From NCBI GenBank assembly GCA_019310385.1, contig JAFDEK010000010.1:1-53522 (forward strand): a stretch of DNA of 53,522 nucleotides, in the 5' to 3' direction. Under the pieces are notes generated by a model. That model saw only the letters and a program-made list of their open reading frames with translations. It was not told the origin of the DNA and did not search any database. How positions within the stretch are numbered: the first letter of the stretch is position 1; each line of letters begins with the position of its first letter. This document shows positions 51,871-53,522 of this stretch, one piece after another. The position numbers were made by a program, and so were the translations under genes. This DNA comes from Deltaproteobacteria bacterium (GTDB taxonomy: Bacteria; Myxococcota_A; UBA9160; UBA4427).

Positions 51871-52827
51871 TCAGCTCCCGAGTCCCGTCGACTCCCCGCA
51901 CCCGAGCATCAGGTTGAGGTTCTGGATGGCCGCGCCCGAGGCCCCCTTGCCGAGGTTGTCGAGGACCGCGGCCAGCAGCACGTGGCCCGATGGGTGGGGA
52001 AGGGCGTGCAGATCGATGCGGTTGGTGTCGTTGCAGGCCCGCGGGTCGAGGCTGCGCTCGTCGTAGCCCAGGGGATCCGCAAGAGGAATCACGCGCACGA
52101 AAGCCTCGCCCCGATAGCGCTCGTGGAGTGTCTCCCACACCGCCTTGCCCGTGCAGCCCGCCGCCAGGGTGCCCGCCGGCAGGGGAATCTCGACTCGCAT
52201 GCCGCAGCGAAAGGGGCCCACGGCCGGCACGAAGTGGGGCGGATTGCGCAGGCCGCTGAAGGCCATCATCTCGGGGACGTGCTTGTGCACCTTGTCGAGG
52301 GCATAGGGTGCCTCGAAGGGTAGGGAGAGCAGTTCGCCCTCGGGCTCCTCCCACTTCTCGATCAGGGGCCGGCCTCCGCCCGAGTAGCCCGAGAGGGCAT
52401 GGACCGCGACCGCGACGTCCGCGGCGAGTAGGCCGGCGTCGATCAGGGGCCGCAAGAGCAGGAGCAGCGCCGTCGGGTAGCAGCCGGGATTCGAGACCCG
52501 GTCCGATCCCGCGACCGCCTTGCGCTGGTCGGGGGCGAGCTCGGGCAGGCCGTAGACCCATCCCGGGGCGACCCGGTGCGCGGTGCTGGCGTCGAGCAGC
52601 TTGGTTTCGCCTTCCTCCGCCCACGCGGCGGCCTCCCGAGCGGCGTCGTCGGGTAGGCAGAGCACTGCGAGGTCGGCCTCGAGGATGCGCTCGCGCCGGG
52701 CCGCCGGGTCCTTGCGCCGGGCCTCGGGCAGGGTGAGGAGCGCGAGGTCCTCGCGCGCCGCCAGCCCGTCGCGGATGCGCAGGCCCGTCGTTCCGACGTG
52801 CCCGTCGATGTAAACCTTGGGAGTCAC
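51871..52827 (-). CDS. argC: N-acetyl-gamma-glutamyl-phosphate reductase, type 2
   Basis: A 318-residue NADPH-dependent reductase of arginine biosynthesis. It starts KVYIDGHVGTTGLRIRD, a type 2 AGPR cofactor loop, and has catalytic Cys116 in SNPGCYPTALLLL. The conserved SGYSGGGR loop and the PHFVPAVGPF segment near residue 200 precede the C-terminal NTNRIDLHALPH. No other arg genes are in the window. The start is immediately followed upstream by a small gene at 52859 on the same strand. Confidence 0.94.
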   Translation of the reverse strand: MTPKVYIDGHVGTTGLRIRDGLAAREDLALLTLPEARRKDPAARRERILEADLAVLCLPDDAAREAAAWAEEGETKLLDASTAHRVAPGWVYGLPELAPDQRKAVAGSDRVSNPGCYPTALLLLLRPLIDAGLLAADVAVAVHALSGYSGGGRPLIEKWEEPEGELLSLPFEAPYALDKVHKHVPEMMAFSGLRNPPHFVPAVGPFRCGMRVEIPLPAGTLAAGCTGKAVWETLHERYRGEAFVRVIPLADPLGYDERSLDPRACNDTNRIDLHALPHPSGHVLLAAVLDNLGKGASGAAIQNLNLMLGCGESTGLGS

Positions 52828-52858
52828 GGCCCCAGCTTAGCAGGCCGGGTGGATGGAC

Positions 52859-53197
52859 TCAGTCGTAGTCGTCTTCGTAGAAGGGGTGGGCGAGGTAGCC
52901 CGAAGACGTCTCGAAATCGAAGTGGATGCGCAGCCGGTGCTCGTGCTCGGAGTCGTCGCCGGCGGGCTCGTGGAGGGCAAGACGCCGCGAGTAGGGGTCG
53001 GCGCTGTTCACCTGCTCTTGCAGGAGGTCGTGGCCCAGGGCGCGCAGCCGCTCGGCGATTTCGTGGAGGGCCGTCTCGACGTGGACGTTCATCTCCTTCG
53101 CGATGGCGGCGTCGAGCTCGCCCAGCAGAGCGCGTGCACGCTTCGGGTCGTCGGCCAGGGCCGCGAAGGCGGCGGCGGAGAATCTCTCGTCGATCAA
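52859..53197 (-). CDS. Small acidic hypothetical protein
   Basis: A 112-residue soluble protein rich in Ala, Glu and Asp, with two predicted helices (RFSAAAFAALADDPKRARALLGEL and VETALHEIAERLRALGHDLLQEQ). The C-terminal stretch YLAHPFYEDDYD is strand-like and acidic. I do not recognise a family. It ends 31 bases before argC on the same strand, so it could be co-transcribed with it. The ATG is preceded by AGGGAGG. Confidence 0.6.
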   Translation of the reverse strand: MIDERFSAAAFAALADDPKRARALLGELDAAIAKEMNVHVETALHEIAERLRALGHDLLQEQVNSADPYSRRLALHEPAGDDSEHEHRLRIHFDFETSSGYLAHPFYEDDYD

Positions 53198-53211
53198 CGG
53201 AAGCCTCCCTT

Positions 53212-53304
53212 TCAGGGGCGCTGGGCGTCGAGATCGCCGGGGCGCCAGAGCAGCGCCAGGTTCGCCGAGAGCACACAGATCGAGAACGAGACGCTTTTCT
53301 TCAA
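53212..53304 (-). CDS. Possible 30-residue membrane peptide
   Basis: A TTG codon with CAGGAG seven bases upstream opens a 30-residue frame beginning MKKSVSFSICVLSANLALLW. The positively charged start followed by a hydrophobic stretch could be a small membrane peptide or a leader. It lies 14 bases upstream of the gene at 53197. Short length makes this weak. Confidence 0.35.
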   Translation of the reverse strand: MKKSVSFSICVLSANLALLWRPGDLDAQRP

Positions 53305-53424
53305 TCCGATGCTCCTGCCGAGCCGACGAGTCTAGAGGGCCGGCTCGGAATCTGCCAAGCTGGGGTGGCTGGACCGGCGGGCGCGCGAGAGATCTCGGGC
53401 GCGCTGATCATGGGGGGAGGGCAA

Positions 53425-53522
53425 ATGTCGCTGCGCGCGGCCCTGGTCGCAGTCCTGGTGGCCTTCGGCGTCGGCCTGGTGGCCTCTCTCGCCCTGCGCC
53501 CCGCGGCTCCGCGGCTCGGGAG
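53425..53522 (+). CDS. Partial CDS with signal or anchor sequence, cut by the window end
   Basis: ATG at 53425 with GGGGGGAGGG upstream opens a frame whose first 32 residues (MSLRAALVAVLVAFGVGLVA and on) look like a signal peptide or membrane anchor. The remainder is outside the window, so function cannot be judged. Confidence 0.55.
   Translation, partial: MSLRAALVAVLVAFGVGLVASLALRPAAPRLG

Noticed and set aside
10748..53400. A shared GAGAGATCTCG sequence near 10770 and 53386
   Set aside because: Eleven bases around a GAGATCTC palindrome in unrelated contexts; likely chance.

Overview
The window is a GC-rich, densely coded bacterial chromosome segment with about 46 protein-coding genes, no rRNA or tRNA gene that I can see, no CRISPR array and no recognisable insertion sequence. 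Strong G/C bias at third codon positions produces very long antisense open frames, which I discounted. The gene mix includes a lactate-utilisation LutABC operon, a PQQ alcohol dehydrogenase, an LLM-class flavin oxidoreductase, a KshA-like Rieske oxygenase, paired hydantoinase/oxoprolinase subunits, a PPi-type phosphofructokinase and TreT/OtsA trehalose enzymes. This suggests a respiring, metabolically versatile Gram-negative organism, perhaps an uncultured Myxococcota or other deltaproteobacterium-like lineage. The lineage is an inference from gene content; no marker gene fixes it.

Layout. 0-5 kb: a small secreted His/Cys-rich protein, an alpha/beta hydrolase, an HMGL-like aldolase, a polytopic membrane protein and a two-part hypothetical. 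5-13 kb (minus strand): a run of five genes (DUF3604 lipoprotein, LLM oxidoreductase, sulfotransferase-like protein, class III aminotransferase, PQQ dehydrogenase with fused cytochrome c). 13-17 kb (plus): an NTF2-like protein and lutABC. 17-21.4 kb: a CPA2 antiporter, a DAO-type flavoenzyme, and a two-gene operon of a SAM methyltransferase plus a fused HgcA-HgcB-like corrinoid/ferredoxin membrane protein. 21.5-27.6 kb: a SMI1/KNR4 protein, TreT, GAPDH, a Crp/Fnr regulator, a degraded gene, a SYLF protein and a gluconate dehydrogenase subunit 3 homologue. 27.9-34.9 kb: an RND efflux pair, an HhH protein, a YkgJ Cys-cluster protein and a Rieske oxygenase. 35-39 kb: OtsA, a ROK sugar kinase and a PPi-type PFK. 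39-47 kb (minus): a giant AsmA-like protein, an SDR, a GT39 glycosyltransferase, a Tat-exported GYW-repeat/collagen-like protein and an SGNH hydrolase. 47-53.5 kb: hydantoinase B/A, an HTH protein with a histone-like tail, argC, small hypotheticals and a truncated ORF.

The most unusual item is the HgcA/HgcB-like fusion at 19544-20734, translationally coupled to a methyltransferase. It keeps the corrinoid-binding NVWCA core of the mercury-methylation protein family, but its cap-helix and first ferredoxin motif are altered and the context looks aerobic. Two further signals stand out. A -10 plus operator module (TAKGATCTGACG-N3-YGTCA) is shared by the promoters of the Rieske oxygenase and the hydantoinase genes. 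Two related REP-like palindromes occur at 16.9 and 33.2 kb, the first supplying the stop codons of two convergent genes.
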